Assembly (NCBI GenBank): GCA_049423065.1
Contig: JBMSQB010000144.1
Coordinates: 1 to 5,600, forward strand
Reading direction: 5' to 3'
DNA from: SYIM01 sp041182885
GTDB lineage: Bacteria; Pseudomonadota; Gammaproteobacteria; Burkholderiales; Burkholderiaceae_E
Length of the DNA stretch: 5,600 nt
A program made the position numbers and the translations under genes. This document shows, piece after piece, positions 1 to 5,554 of this stretch (within the stretch, counting starts at the first letter, position 1; each line of letters starts with the position of its first letter). The notes beneath the pieces are model-generated. The model did no database searches. It had not been told where the DNA came from and was given only the letters and a program-made list of their open reading frames with translations.

Positions 1-929
1 TCGCGCTCGGCGGTCCAGATGCGCGGATGCTTGATGCCGCTTGCCTCGTCATAGGCGCGTGACACATCGAACGGCAGACAGTGCTCGTAGATGAACACAT
101 TGCCGAAGACCGGGTCCATCACCTTGCGTGTGTCCTCGAACACCTGCTTGAGCGATTTGCCCGCCGCCACACCGGCGCGGGCCGTGTTGTAGAGGTCGCC
201 CACCCATTTTTTGGTGTAGTCGATGCCGGCGTTGCAGGCATCGGTTCCCTGCAGCACCGGCCCGCGGCCGGGGACAATCTGCTCGGCGCCCAGTGCACGC
301 AAGCGTTCGAGCGTGTCGGGCCACTCCTCCAGTTGCGCGTCCCCCGTGTAGACGCCGGCGTTGTACTCGACCAGGTCGCCCGAGAAGCAGATTTTCTGCG
401 AGGGAATCCAGGCGATCGTGTCGCCGCGGGTGTGGCCGGCACCGATGTGCATGAGCTTGACCTCGAGCTTGCCCAGATGCAGCGTGAGCTCGCGCTCAAA
501 CACCAGCGTGGGCCAGGTGAGTCCGGGTACCGACTCAACCGCCTGAAACAGGCGCGGGAAGCGTTCAATCTCCGACTTCATGTCGGCCTCGCCGCGCTCG
601 ACGATCAGATCCCAGGTGCCGCGCGAGGCAATGATTTCGGTGGCACCCTCGGCGAAATAGGCGGAGGCGCCCAGGACGCGGACCGCATGGTAGTGGGACA
701 GCACCACATGGCGGATGGGCTTGTCGGTGACCGTGCGGATGCGGGCGATCAGGTCTTGCGCCATTACTGGCGTGGCGGTGGTGTCGATCACCATCACCGA
801 TTCGTCGCCGATGATCACGCCCGAATTCGGATCGCCCTCGGCCGTGTAGGCGTAGGCATTGTCCGACAGCCTGGTGAATGAAACGACCTTGGCCGAGAGG
901 TCAGCTTTCGAGGCGAATTGTTTGCTCAT
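1..929 (-). CDS. MBL-fold metallo-hydrolase, 3' end cut by window edge
   Basis: This frame stays open from the ATG at 929-927 to the window edge, giving 309 complete codons without a stop. The protein looks like a metallo-beta-lactamase fold hydrolase. The N-terminal strands (residues about 15-50, ending VMVIDT) are followed by the motif-2 region VVLSHYHAVRVLGAS at 75-89, then GAGHTRGDT at 163-171 and FSGDLVE at 182-188, and VPGRGP at 219-224. His79, His81, His166 and Asp185 are present. The Asp and His that normally complete HxHxDH are Val83 and Arg84, and the usual GHG histidine is Arg222. The start lies 29 nt inside the tetR gene, with GGAG ten bases upstream. The next in-frame Met is residue 46, inside conserved fold, so the ATG at 929 is preferred. 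No signal peptide is apparent, so it is probably cytoplasmic. Family members hydrolyse thioesters, lactones and similar bonds, but the substrate here is unknown. The operon position suggests a role linked to phenylacetyl-CoA or aromatic acid metabolism, which is inference. Confidence 0.85.
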   Translation of the reverse strand, partial: MSKQFASKADLSAKVVSFTRLSDNAYAYTAEGDPNSGVIIGDESVMVIDTTATPVMAQDLIARIRTVTDKPIRHVVLSHYHAVRVLGASAYFAEGATEIIASRGTWDLIVERGEADMKSEIERFPRLFQAVESVPGLTWPTLVFERELTLHLGKLEVKLMHIGAGHTRGDTIAWIPSQKICFSGDLVEYNAGVYTGDAQLEEWPDTLERLRALGAEQIVPGRGPVLQGTDACNAGIDYTKKWVGDLYNTARAGVAAGKSLKQVFEDTRKVMDPVFGNVFIYEHCLPFDVSRAYDEASGIKHPRIWTAER

Positions 930-1554
930 CTGAGGATGTCTCCGGAGAAGTCGGTTGACTGGCGAGCCCGTCAAGGCCATCAAGCCAGAGGCTTGCGGCG
1001 AGATCGGCGAACCGTTCGTGGCTGACCGGCCCATCAGGCCTGAGCCAGGCAAAGGTGAAGTTGATCATACCGAGAAGCGCCATGGTGATGACGCTGCGTT
1101 CGGCCGATACGGTGGAACCGGGTGCCGCGCGCTCGATCAGCGCACCCAGGGCGGCCACCACGGCGCGCTGCTGCGCGCGGACCTGCTCGGCCTGGTCGGG
1201 TGACAGAAAACGCAGGTCATGGAGGAGCGCGGCATGGTAGGCGTGCGAATGGCGGTACTCGGCCATGAGTGCGCGCAGGGTGGCCCGCAGGACGTCACGC
1301 GGACTGTCGGCGCTGCCTGAAGTTGCCCGTGCCGCGATGGCGGCAAGGCGGCGGGTGTAGCGATCGAGTGCCTCGAAGAGCAGCGCCTGCTTGCCCGGAT
1401 AGTAGTGATAAAGCGTGGCCTTCGAGACCTGGCAGGCGGCCGCGAGCATCGACATGGAAGCGGCCGCGTAGCCGGTTCGCGCAAACGCTTCGACTGCGCG
1501 CGCAAGAATGCGCTCGCGCTGTACGTCGTAATCGGCGGCGCGCGGGCGGGCCAT
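901..1554 (-). CDS. paaR: TetR-family transcriptional repressor, PaaR-like
   Basis: A 217-residue protein, a normal TetR-family length. The N-terminal DNA-binding domain covers about residues 12-60: a helix RERILARAVEAFARTGY (13-29), then the helix-turn-helix MSMLAAACQVSKATLYHYY (34-52) and PGKQALL. TLYHYYPGK is the hallmark end of the TetR recognition helix. The rest, about residues 65-200, is a helical ligand-binding domain of the variable kind. The start ATG shares one base with the paaE stop (TGATG). It has no strong Shine-Dalgarno sequence of its own, so translation probably depends on ribosomes leaving paaE. Being last but one in the operon, it would be made together with the enzymes it controls. 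A 16-bp palindrome over the paaA promoter is its likely operator. TetR regulators called PaaR control paa genes in several betaproteobacteria and respond to phenylacetyl-CoA. The symbol is given on context, and the effector and operator match are inferred. Confidence 0.85.
   Translation of the reverse strand: MARPRAADYDVQRERILARAVEAFARTGYAAASMSMLAAACQVSKATLYHYYPGKQALLFEALDRYTRRLAAIAARATSGSADSPRDVLRATLRALMAEYRHSHAYHAALLHDLRFLSPDQAEQVRAQQRAVVAALGALIERAAPGSTVSAERSVITMALLGMINFTFAWLRPDGPVSHERFADLAASLWLDGLDGLASQPTSPETSSDEQTIRLES
940..943 (-). promoter_or_regulatory. Ribosome binding site of the MBL gene, inside tetR
   Basis: GGAG on the minus strand lies 10 nt before the ATG at 929 and within the last codons of tetR. 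It supports the chosen start, and hence a 29-nt overlap of two coding frames. Ribosomes finishing tetR pass directly over this site, so the two genes are probably translated in a coupled way. Confidence 0.5.
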
Positions 1555-2663
1555 CAGCGTTCGTCGAAACTCAGCCGCACCTCGGGGGTCACCGGGTGCG
1601 ACTGGCAGCTGAGCACAAACCCCGCATCGAGTTCGTGCTGCTCGAGCGAATACTGCTTGTCCATGGTCACCTCGCCCTCGAGCACGCGCGCACGGCAGGT
1701 GCAGCAGACGCCCGCCTTGCAGGCATAGGGAAGGCCGATACCGGCCGCCATGGCGGTATCGAGAATGCTTGCGCCCTCGAAGGGCACGTTGATGGGCCGC
1801 GCTTTGCCGTCGATGATGACGGTGACGCGCGCGCCGGGTGCGTCGGAAGCGCTCGCGCGCGGCGCGTTTGCGCGAGCCGACACGTGTGCGGCCGCGGGCG
1901 CGTCGGGGCTGCCGAAGCGCTCGATCCGGATTCGGCCGCGATCAAGCCCTGCGTGAACGAGCGCATCTTCGGCCGCTTCCATCATGGGTGCAGGCCCGCA
2001 GACGAACGCGCAATCGATTCCGGGCACGTGGATGGCCTTGTCGCACAGCCGCGCGATCCGGGCGCGATCGAGAAGCCCCGTCAACAACTCGATATCGGTG
2101 GTTTCCTCCGAGAGCACGTGGAAGATCGACAGCCGTTCCATCCAGCGGTTCTTCAGGCCCTCGATTTCCTCCAGGAACATGATCGAGGACACCGTACGGT
2201 TTCCGTAGACCAGCGTGAAGCGGCTTTCGGGTTCGCACTCAAGCGCGGTCTTGATGAGCGACAGCATGGGTGTGATGCCCGAGCCGCCGGCAATGCCTAG
2301 GTAGTGGCGACGGGTGGTCGCGGTGAGCTCGATACCGAAGCGGCCGTCTGGCGTGAGCACGGCGACTTCGCTGCCTGCACGCAGATGGTCATGGGCCCAG
2401 TTGGAGAATCGTCCACCCACCACACGTCGGATACCGACCCGCAGGGTGGCGCTTGAGCGGTATTCCGAAGGCGACGAGCAAATCGAGTATGAGCGGCGAA
2501 GCACCTCGCCGCCGACCGCGGCCTCGAGCGTGAGGAACTGCCCCGCAGTGAAGGCAAAAGCCTCGAGGAGCGAGGCTGGGATCGCGAAGCGCACGCTCAT
2601 CGCGTCGGCGGCTTCAGCGCGCACCTCGGCGATCGTCAACTGGTGCAGGGTAGGCAGGGCCAT
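1554..2663 (-). CDS. paaE: Phenylacetyl-CoA epoxidase reductase subunit PaaE
   Basis: A 369-residue electron-transfer subunit of the phenylacetyl-CoA 1,2-epoxidase. It takes electrons from NADPH through FAD and a [2Fe-2S] cluster to the diiron centre of PaaA. The FAD domain comes first, with the flavin motif RSYS at 57-60. The NAD(P)-binding domain follows, with GGSGITP at 126-132, YGNR at 153-156 and CGPAPMM at 222-228. A plant-type ferredoxin domain occupies about 278-369, with cluster cysteines Cys315, Cys320, Cys323 and Cys353 and an extra Cys321. An Ala/Arg-rich linker (about 252-277) joins reductase and ferredoxin parts. The start at 2663 matches the usual N-terminus (LHQLTIAEVRAE). The open frame continues 85 codons upstream, but that part overlaps paaD and is not homologous to PaaE. 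It begins 14 nt after paaD and its stop overlaps the tetR start. Length and motifs are ordinary for the family. Confidence 0.97.
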   Translation of the reverse strand: MALPTLHQLTIAEVRAEAADAMSVRFAIPASLLEAFAFTAGQFLTLEAAVGGEVLRRSYSICSSPSEYRSSATLRVGIRRVVGGRFSNWAHDHLRAGSEVAVLTPDGRFGIELTATTRRHYLGIAGGSGITPMLSLIKTALECEPESRFTLVYGNRTVSSIMFLEEIEGLKNRWMERLSIFHVLSEETTDIELLTGLLDRARIARLCDKAIHVPGIDCAFVCGPAPMMEAAEDALVHAGLDRGRIRIERFGSPDAPAAAHVSARANAPRASASDAPGARVTVIIDGKARPINVPFEGASILDTAMAAGIGLPYACKAGVCCTCRARVLEGEVTMDKQYSLEQHELDAGFVLSCQSHPVTPEVRLSFDER

Positions 2664-2677
2664 GGCGGGGTCCGTGA

Positions 2678-3247
2678 TCAGTACGGCTTGAAATAGTCGA
2701 ACGGCTCGGCGCAGGCCCGGCAGCGATAGAGCGATTTGCAGGCGGTCGAGCCGTATTCGGAGAGCAGCTCGGTTTGCGTTGACTGACAGCGCGGGCACTC
2801 GGGGGAGGTGTCGGCGTGCGTCAGCCAGTCGGCCGCAGGCGCGCGCCCGGGTTCGCGCCGCATGAACCGGAGGGGGGCGGAAAGAGAGGCGGGTTCGCCC
2901 GCGCGGGAAGCAAGACACGGGGGCGGAGCGATGCCTGCTTCAAGGAGTTTTCTTCGCCCTGTCGTGGTGATCCAGTCGCTGCTCCAGGCGGGTGTGAGCG
3001 ATACCCGGACCGTGAAGGGCGCGACGCCCGCGGCCTTGAGCGCAGCCTCCACGTCATCGCAGATTGCCTCGGTGGCCGGGCAGGCGGTGTAGGTGGGGGC
3101 AAGTGTCACCACCACCTGCCCGGCTTCAATCTGCACCTCGCGCAGAATGCCAAGATCCTCGAGCGAGAGCGAGGGGATCTCCGGGTCGCAGACCTGGGCG
3201 GCGGCGTCTCGCGCCCGGACCAGGCGTTCGTGTGCCGTGAGGCTCAC
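2678..3247 (-). CDS. paaD: Phenylacetate pathway Fe-S maturation factor PaaD (DUF59/SufT-like)
   Basis: A 189-residue protein starting at a GTG whose bases overlap the paaC stop (GTGA). The N-terminal DUF59/MIP18 domain spans about residues 7-100. It shows DPEIPSLSLEDLGI at 21-34, APTYTACPA at 50-58 with the conserved Cys56, and PAWSSDWIT at 86-94. After a variable linker, a zinc-ribbon-like tail carries CPRC (Cys151, Cys154), ACK (Cys170) and CRAC (Cys176, Cys179), and ends EPFDYFKPY. This tail is characteristic of PaaD. PaaD is required for epoxidase activity in vivo but is not a subunit of the purified complex. It is thought to help assemble or repair an iron-sulfur or iron centre, probably in PaaE. 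A GGAG 7 nt before the GTG supports this start. An in-frame extension upstream lies entirely inside paaC. Confidence 0.95.
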   Translation of the reverse strand: MSLTAHERLVRARDAAAQVCDPEIPSLSLEDLGILREVQIEAGQVVVTLAPTYTACPATEAICDDVEAALKAAGVAPFTVRVSLTPAWSSDWITTTGRRKLLEAGIAPPPCLASRAGEPASLSAPLRFMRREPGRAPAADWLTHADTSPECPRCQSTQTELLSEYGSTACKSLYRCRACAEPFDYFKPY

Positions 3248-4029
3248 CAGCGCGCTCCGGGGTGCGCGCGGGCAAGCGCCTGCATCTCGGCAAGCATCGG
3301 GCTCAGGTGTTCGCTGTGGCGCCCGAGCTTGCCGGTGGACACGAACCGGCTGTCGGCCGGGCGGGAAAGACCGGCTTCGTCCAGCACGGGGTTGACGGTC
3401 TGATCCCATGCGGATTTGAGGTGCGCCACCACCACACCACGGCTGGCGGCTGCAAGCGCCGCTTCCACCGGGTCGGCACTCCAGAATTCGTTGGTGTAGG
3501 GAAACAGGCGTTCGAGCGCGCTCGCGATCCGTGCGTGCGACAGGTCGGTGCCGTCACCCAGGCGCACCACCCATTGCCCGAAATGGCGCAGATGGGCGCG
3601 CGCCTCATTGATCGAGCGCGCGGCGATCGCCGCCAGCTCGCGATCGGCGCACGCGGCAAGCGCCGGCCACAGGTGAACCTGGAGCGCGGCATGCAGAAAG
3701 CCGCGCACCACGGTGATCGCGTAATCGTCGTGCGGGCCATTCCCGTTGGGCAGCTCGAGAAGCGTGTAGTTCCGAAACGCAGCTTCGTCGCGGAGGTAGG
3801 CAAGCGCATCCTCGTCGCGGCCCTGGCCCTCGCGCGCGCCGGCAAGCGCGAGCAGCAGACGCGCCTCGCCCACGCAGTCGAGCGCGATGTTGGTGAGCGC
3901 GATGTCTTCCTCGAGGGCCGGGCCGTGCCCGCACCACTCGGACAGGCGCTGGCCATGGACGAGCGCGCTGTCACCGAGTCTGAGGAGCTGCTCGACGCTT
4001 GCCTGATCGGTTGAGCCGGGGGTGCTCAT
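3244..4029 (-). CDS. paaC: Phenylacetyl-CoA epoxidase structural subunit PaaC
   Basis: A 261-residue ferritin-like helical protein that pairs with PaaA to form the core of the phenylacetyl-CoA epoxidase. Recognisable PaaC segments are ALVHGQRLSEWCGHGPALEE at 22-41, IALTNIALDCVGEAR at 43-57, RDEDALAYLRDEAAFRN at 71-87, FGQWVVRLGDGTD at 150-162, and a C-terminal GRHSEHLSPMLAEMQ at 236-250 followed by ARAHPGARW. In this family the diiron site of PaaC is degenerate and the subunit is regarded as structural, with catalysis in PaaA. The ATG at 4029 has GGAG 7 nt upstream. A Met 15 codons earlier would add a basic, non-conserved stretch and lies in the paaB-paaC gap, so it is not used. It follows paaB after 57 nt, the longest gap inside the operon, and its stop overlaps the paaD start by 4 nt. 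Confidence 0.97.
   Translation of the reverse strand: MSTPGSTDQASVEQLLRLGDSALVHGQRLSEWCGHGPALEEDIALTNIALDCVGEARLLLALAGAREGQGRDEDALAYLRDEAAFRNYTLLELPNGNGPHDDYAITVVRGFLHAALQVHLWPALAACADRELAAIAARSINEARAHLRHFGQWVVRLGDGTDLSHARIASALERLFPYTNEFWSADPVEAALAAASRGVVVAHLKSAWDQTVNPVLDEAGLSRPADSRFVSTGKLGRHSEHLSPMLAEMQALARAHPGARW
3255..3258 (-). promoter_or_regulatory. Ribosome binding site deciding the GTG start of paaD
   Basis: GGAG on the minus strand sits 7 nt before the GTG at 3247-3245, within the 3' end of paaC. This spacing, with the GTGA stop-start overlap, makes the GTG the best start even though no ATG is near. Confidence 0.55.
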
Positions 4030-4057
4030 CGTGCCCCTCCCGCCGCGCGGCCGCCCG

Positions 4058-4077
4058 CAGGTCGCGCTGCGCACCTG
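4058..4077 (-). other. Possible stem-loop between paaB and paaC
   Basis: In the 57-nt gap, CAGGT at 4058-4062 pairs with ACCTG at 4073-4077. Inside, GCG (4064-4066) can pair with CGC (4070-4072) around a three-base loop, leaving one bulged base (4063). There is no U-tract after it in the direction of transcription, so it is not a standard terminator. It could be an mRNA processing or stability element before the paaC ribosome binding site at 4037-4040. In DNA this GC-rich, such a hairpin can also occur by chance. Confidence 0.3.
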
Positions 4078-4086
4078 GCGAATGGC

Positions 4087-4389
4087 TCACATGTGGCGCA
4101 CTTCATCGGGCAGCTCGTAAAAGGTGGGGTGACGATAGATCTTGTCGGACATGGGGTCGAAGTCAATGCCCTGATCTTCCGGCTGCGACGCGATGATGGC
4201 CTGGGAGGGCACCACCCAGAGGCTCACGCCTTCCATCCGGCGGGTGTAGACATCGCGCGCCATCTCGAGCGCCATGCGGGCGTCGGCCGCGTGAAGGCTG
4301 CCGCAGTGGCGGTGATCAAGCCCCTGGCGGCTGCGGACGAACACTTCCCAGAGCGGCCAGTCGGCAGGCGAAGCAGCGTTACCGTTCAT
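4087..4389 (-). CDS. paaB: Phenylacetyl-CoA epoxidase subunit PaaB
   Basis: A small protein of 100 residues, close to the usual size of about 95. PaaB is a non-catalytic subunit that bridges PaaA-PaaC units in the epoxidase complex. Typical features are WPLWEVFVRSRQGLDHRHCG at 11-30, SLHAADARMALEMARDVYTRR at 31-51, SLWVVPSQAI at 56-65, and a C-terminal DKIYRHPTFYELPDEVRHM at 82-100. The start ATG at 4389 has an AAAGGA ribosome binding site (4399-4404) 9 nt upstream. The same frame stays open further upstream, but that part lies in paaA and is a shadow. The gap from paaA is 25 nt, in keeping with co-transcription and near-equal production of the subunits. Confidence 0.97.
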   Translation of the reverse strand: MNGNAASPADWPLWEVFVRSRQGLDHRHCGSLHAADARMALEMARDVYTRRMEGVSLWVVPSQAIIASQPEDQGIDFDPMSDKIYRHPTFYELPDEVRHM

Positions 4390-4414
4390 CAGATTTTTTC
4401 CTTTCAGCGTCCGC

Positions 4415-5404
4415 TCAGGCGGCCTCAGCCCGGCTGCGTGCCGCGCGCCTGGCAGCATGTGCGGCCGCGGCCTCGCGAACCCAGGCGCCCTTGTCATGGG
4501 CACTCTGCCGCGCCGCGATCCGCTCGCGATTGCAGGGCCCGTCACCGCCCACCACCTGCCAGAATTCATCCCAGTTGATCGGGCCGTGGTCGTAGTGGCC
4601 GCGGTCGGCGTTCCAGCGCAGATCGGGGTCGGGCAGCGTGATGCCCAGCAACGCCGCCTGCGGGACGGTGGCATCGATGAATTTCTGACGCAGATCGTCG
4701 TTCGAAATACGCTTGATGCCCCATTTCATGGTCTGCGCCGAGTGAATCGAGTCGGCATCGCTGGGCCCGAACATCATCACCACCGGCCACCACCAGCGGT
4801 TCACCGCGTCCTGCACCATGGCGCGCTGCGACCCGGTGCCGCGCATCATGGAAAGAAGCGACTCGAAACCCTGCCGCTGGTGAAAAGACTCTTCCTTGCA
4901 GATACGGATCATTGCCCGCGCATACGGCCCGTATGAGCAGCGGCAAAGCGGGATCTGGTTCATGATCGCCGCGCCATCCACCAGCCACCCGATGACGCCG
5001 ACATCGGCCCAGGTGAGCGTGGGGTAATTGAAGATGCTGGAGTATTTCGCCCGGCCGTCGAGCAGCGCCTGCTGCATTTGCGCCCTCGGCGTGCCCAGTG
5101 TTTCGGCCGCCGCGTAGAGGTAGAGCCCGTGACCGCCCTCGTCCTGGATTTTGGCCAGCAGAATGGCTTTGCGTTTCAGGCTGGGGGCGCGCGTGACCCA
5201 GTTACCCTCCGGCAGCATGCCCACGATTTCCGAGTGCGCGTGCTGCGAGATCTGCCGCACGAGCGTTCGCCGGTAGGCATCGGGCATCCAGTCCTGCGGC
5301 TCAACCTTTCGGTCGGCTGCGATGCGCGCCTCGAACGCTTGCTCGGCATCGTTGCCCGCCACGGCGGCGGGTTCACGGGAGAGGTCCATCGACTGGGTGT
5401 ACAT
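4415..5404 (-). CDS. paaA: Phenylacetyl-CoA 1,2-epoxidase catalytic subunit PaaA
   Basis: A 329-residue diiron oxygenase subunit. It turns phenylacetyl-CoA, O2 and reducing equivalents into the ring 1,2-epoxide, the first committed step of aerobic phenylacetate breakdown. The ferritin-like iron-binding pattern is visible: a Glu in HAHSEIVGMLPEG (Glu59), the first ExxH in IQDEGGHGLYLY (Glu89, His92), Asp143 in WLVDGAA, and the second ExxH in CKEESFHQRQGF (Glu172, His175). Assignment of individual ligands beyond the two ExxH motifs is by analogy. The C-terminus is an Ala/Arg-rich tail (312-329) without clear function. The ATG at 5404 has GGAG at 5410-5413 with 5-nt spacing. A Met at residue 6 lacks a ribosome binding site. 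It is the first gene of the operon, about 30 nt downstream of the predicted transcription start, and is followed by paaB after 25 nt. Confidence 0.98.
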   Translation of the reverse strand: MYTQSMDLSREPAAVAGNDAEQAFEARIAADRKVEPQDWMPDAYRRTLVRQISQHAHSEIVGMLPEGNWVTRAPSLKRKAILLAKIQDEGGHGLYLYAAAETLGTPRAQMQQALLDGRAKYSSIFNYPTLTWADVGVIGWLVDGAAIMNQIPLCRCSYGPYARAMIRICKEESFHQRQGFESLLSMMRGTGSQRAMVQDAVNRWWWPVVMMFGPSDADSIHSAQTMKWGIKRISNDDLRQKFIDATVPQAALLGITLPDPDLRWNADRGHYDHGPINWDEFWQVVGGDGPCNRERIAARQSAHDKGAWVREAAAAHAARRAARSRAEAA

Positions 5405-5419
5405 CGTGACTCCGTCTTC

Positions 5420-5428
5420 GTCGGTCGA
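5420..5428 (+). promoter_or_regulatory. Possible accessory operator half-site
   Basis: GTCGGTCGA at 5420-5428 is the exact reverse complement of TCGACCGAC at 5452-5460, which is the left arm of the main operator. The two copies sit on either side of the -10 box, with midpoints 32 bp apart, close to three helical turns. It lies in the predicted leader of paaA. It could be an auxiliary site for the same regulator or a chance repeat. Confidence 0.35.
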
Positions 5429-5441
5429 TCCGAAAAACGGG

Positions 5442-5471
5442 AGTATATTAGTCGACCGACCGGTCGGTCAA
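5442..5471 (-). promoter_or_regulatory. Sigma-70 promoter of the paa operon
   Basis: On the minus strand a -35 box TTGACC (5471-5466; 5 of 6 consensus bases) is followed after 18 nt by a -10 box TATACT (5447-5442; 5 of 6). This predicts a transcription start near 5435 and a leader of about 30 nt before paaA. The -35 box and most of the spacer are covered by a perfect palindrome, as expected for a promoter blocked by a repressor. A second -10 reading, TAATAT, would give a poor 15-nt spacer. Confidence 0.75.
5454..5469. promoter_or_regulatory. Palindromic operator, probable TetR/PaaR binding site
   Basis: GACCGACC at 5454-5461 is followed directly by its exact reverse complement GGTCGGTC at 5462-5469, a 16-bp perfect palindrome. 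Imperfect symmetry extends outward (four of the next six pairs on each side also match). It overlaps four bases of the -35 box and lies mostly in the spacer of the paaA promoter. Size and symmetry fit a TetR dimer site, and the only regulator gene visible is the TetR gene in the same operon. Binding is inferred. Confidence 0.75.
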
Positions 5472-5513
5472 TTAACCGTTCAAGCCCGCGCGCCGGCCTG
5501 CTCTGGGTTCAAT

Positions 5514-5542
5514 TTGACAGCCATCAGGGAATTGGCGACAAT
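5514..5542 (+). promoter_or_regulatory. Probable tRNA-Tyr promoter
   Basis: A perfect -35 box TTGACA (5514-5519) is followed after exactly 17 nt by GACAAT (5537-5542), a 4 of 6 match to the -10 consensus. The predicted start lies a few bases before the mature tRNA 5' end at 5555. It faces away from the paaA promoter; the two -35 boxes are 42 bp apart. Confidence 0.6.
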
Positions 5543-5554
5543 TCAAGGTTCCCT

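Noticed and set aside
81..881. Long open frame on the plus strand (266 codons)
   Set aside because: It lies wholly opposite the MBL gene, has no recognisable domain, and its composition is typical of antisense frames in GC-rich DNA.
1269..2300. Long open frame on the plus strand (343 codons)
   Set aside because: It is antisense to tetR and paaE, both of which show clear conserved motifs. The sequence is Arg/Ala/His-rich without family features.
2664..2918. N-terminal extension of paaE by 85 codons
   Set aside because: The extra part overlaps paaD in another frame. PaaE homology begins at the ATG at 2663.
3262..4014. Plus-strand open frame of 250 codons
   Set aside because: It is the mirror of paaC, whose conserved segments are unmistakable. 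There is no support for a second gene.
4390..4674. N-terminal extension of paaB
   Set aside because: It overlaps the paaA C-terminal coding region. The ATG at 4389 has a good ribosome binding site and gives the usual PaaB length.
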